Both the position numbers and the translations under genes were made by a program. The notes beneath the pieces were generated by a model. It worked only from the letters and a program-made list of their open reading frames with translations, had not been told where the DNA came from and did not search any database. From Pseudoclavibacter sp. AY1H1 (GTDB lineage: Bacteria > Actinomycetota > Actinomycetes > Actinomycetales > Microbacteriaceae), in contig NZ_PSXX01000001.1 in the NCBI RefSeq assembly GCF_002931055.1, positions 1-64,000 on the forward strand: 64,000 bases of DNA. Reading direction: 5' to 3'. Of the stretch, positions 63,672-64,000 are shown piece by piece (positions within the stretch are counted from its first letter, which is position 1; each line of letters begins with the position of its first letter).

Positions 63672-64000
63672 GTGATACCCGCACAGCGCAACACCGACCA
63701 CCTCGAGAACGAGGAAGGGGGCGCCGTGCATGTCGCGGTTCCCGACTCGTCCATCTCGACCCGCACCTACGTGCTCGACACGTCGGTGCTGCTCAGCGAT
63801 CCGAGGGCACTCTTCCGCTTCGCGGAGCACGCGGTCGTCATCCCCGTGGTCGTGATCACGGAGCTGGAGAAGAAGCGCCACGACCCGGAGATCGGGTACT
63901 TCGCCCGCCAGGCGCTCAGGTTCCTCGACGAGCTGCGCATCAAGCATGAGCGCCTCGATTTCCCCATCGCCATCGGGGAGGCAGGCGGCACGCTGCGCGT
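63672..64000 (+). CDS. PIN-domain/PhoH-family ATPase, N terminus
   Basis: The frame runs off the right edge; 109 residues are visible. From residue 28 it shows a PIN domain: [20 protein letters not shown] with two Asp, then [30 protein letters not shown] PhoH-type P-loop ATPase is expected beyond the window, giving the PhoH2 RNA helicase/RNase type. GTG 63672 has AAGGAG at 63657-63662; GTG 63726 after GAAGGGG is an alternative. It follows uppS by about 200 bp. Confidence 0.85.
   Translation, partial: MIPAQRNTDHLENEEGGAVHVAVPDSSISTRTYVLDTSVLLSDPRALFRFAEHAVVIPVVVITELEKKRHDPEIGYFARQALRFLDELRIKHERLDFPIAIGEAGGTLR

Overview
The window is high-G+C actinobacterial chromosome, most likely Micrococcales and probably Microbacteriaceae. 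The reasons are a mycothiol conjugate amidase (mca), DUF501 and DUF4307 proteins, the core order mfd-mazG-ycaQ-hisS-eno-ftsB-DUF501, several probable leaderless promoters (a TANNNT hexamer 6-9 nt before the start codon), frequent GTG starts, and pervasive 4-nt ATGA/GTGA gene overlaps. No rRNA, CRISPR array, intact IS or integrase was seen. One tRNA gene was found.

Left part (1-27 kb) is accessory catabolism. On the minus strand lie a GH42 beta-galactosidase and an SDR oxidoreductase; an aldo/keto reductase is divergent to them. A LysR regulator then faces a tightly coupled four-gene operon (flavin monooxygenase, RidA-like protein, DUF1028 protein, M20 amidohydrolase) that looks like a pathway for a nitrogenous compound whose identity I cannot name. 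It is followed by an aldehyde dehydrogenase and a copper amine oxidase (amine to aldehyde to acid), an NCS1-type permease and a GMC oxidoreductase. Between the amine oxidase and the permease lies a 4.2-kb island of visibly lower G+C (two 60-nt lines I counted gave 48 and 52 percent, against 70 percent for a line in the amine oxidase gene). It holds one intact gene, a DUF6119/TIGR04141 protein, in otherwise apparently decayed DNA. Then come Asp23/Gls24, an alpha/beta hydrolase, a CorA-like channel, a HAD phosphatase, an isochorismatase-like hydrolase and a GlxA-type AraC regulator.

The middle (27.3-34.7 kb) is a complete nitrite-assimilation module: nirB, nirD, a siroheme synthase (dehydrogenase plus methyltransferase), a uroporphyrinogen-III synthase fused to an OmpR-type DNA-binding domain, sirohydrochlorin chelatase, and a formate/nitrite transporter. 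Upstream of both nirB and the transporter I see GlnR-like half sites placed exactly 10 nt before a -10 hexamer. A 12-codon leader ORF overlaps the nirB start.

The right part (35-64 kb) is mainly housekeeping: gnd, rplY-pth-dtd, mfd-mazG, ycaQ/hisS, eno-ftsB-DUF501, ndh, a tRNA with a UAA anticodon but no long variable arm, a shikimate dehydrogenase, lipB-lipA, lemA, an AI-2E-type permease, ilvA, greA, mca, hlyIII, uppS and the start of a PIN/PhoH gene. Two oddities interrupt it: an orphan tandem-ATPase ABC subunit with degraded motifs, and divergent to it a solitary roadblock/LC7 protein. The mazG gene carries an unusual in-frame insertion of short inverted repeats. Several strong GC hairpins without U tracts sit at gene ends and may be the usual terminator style here.
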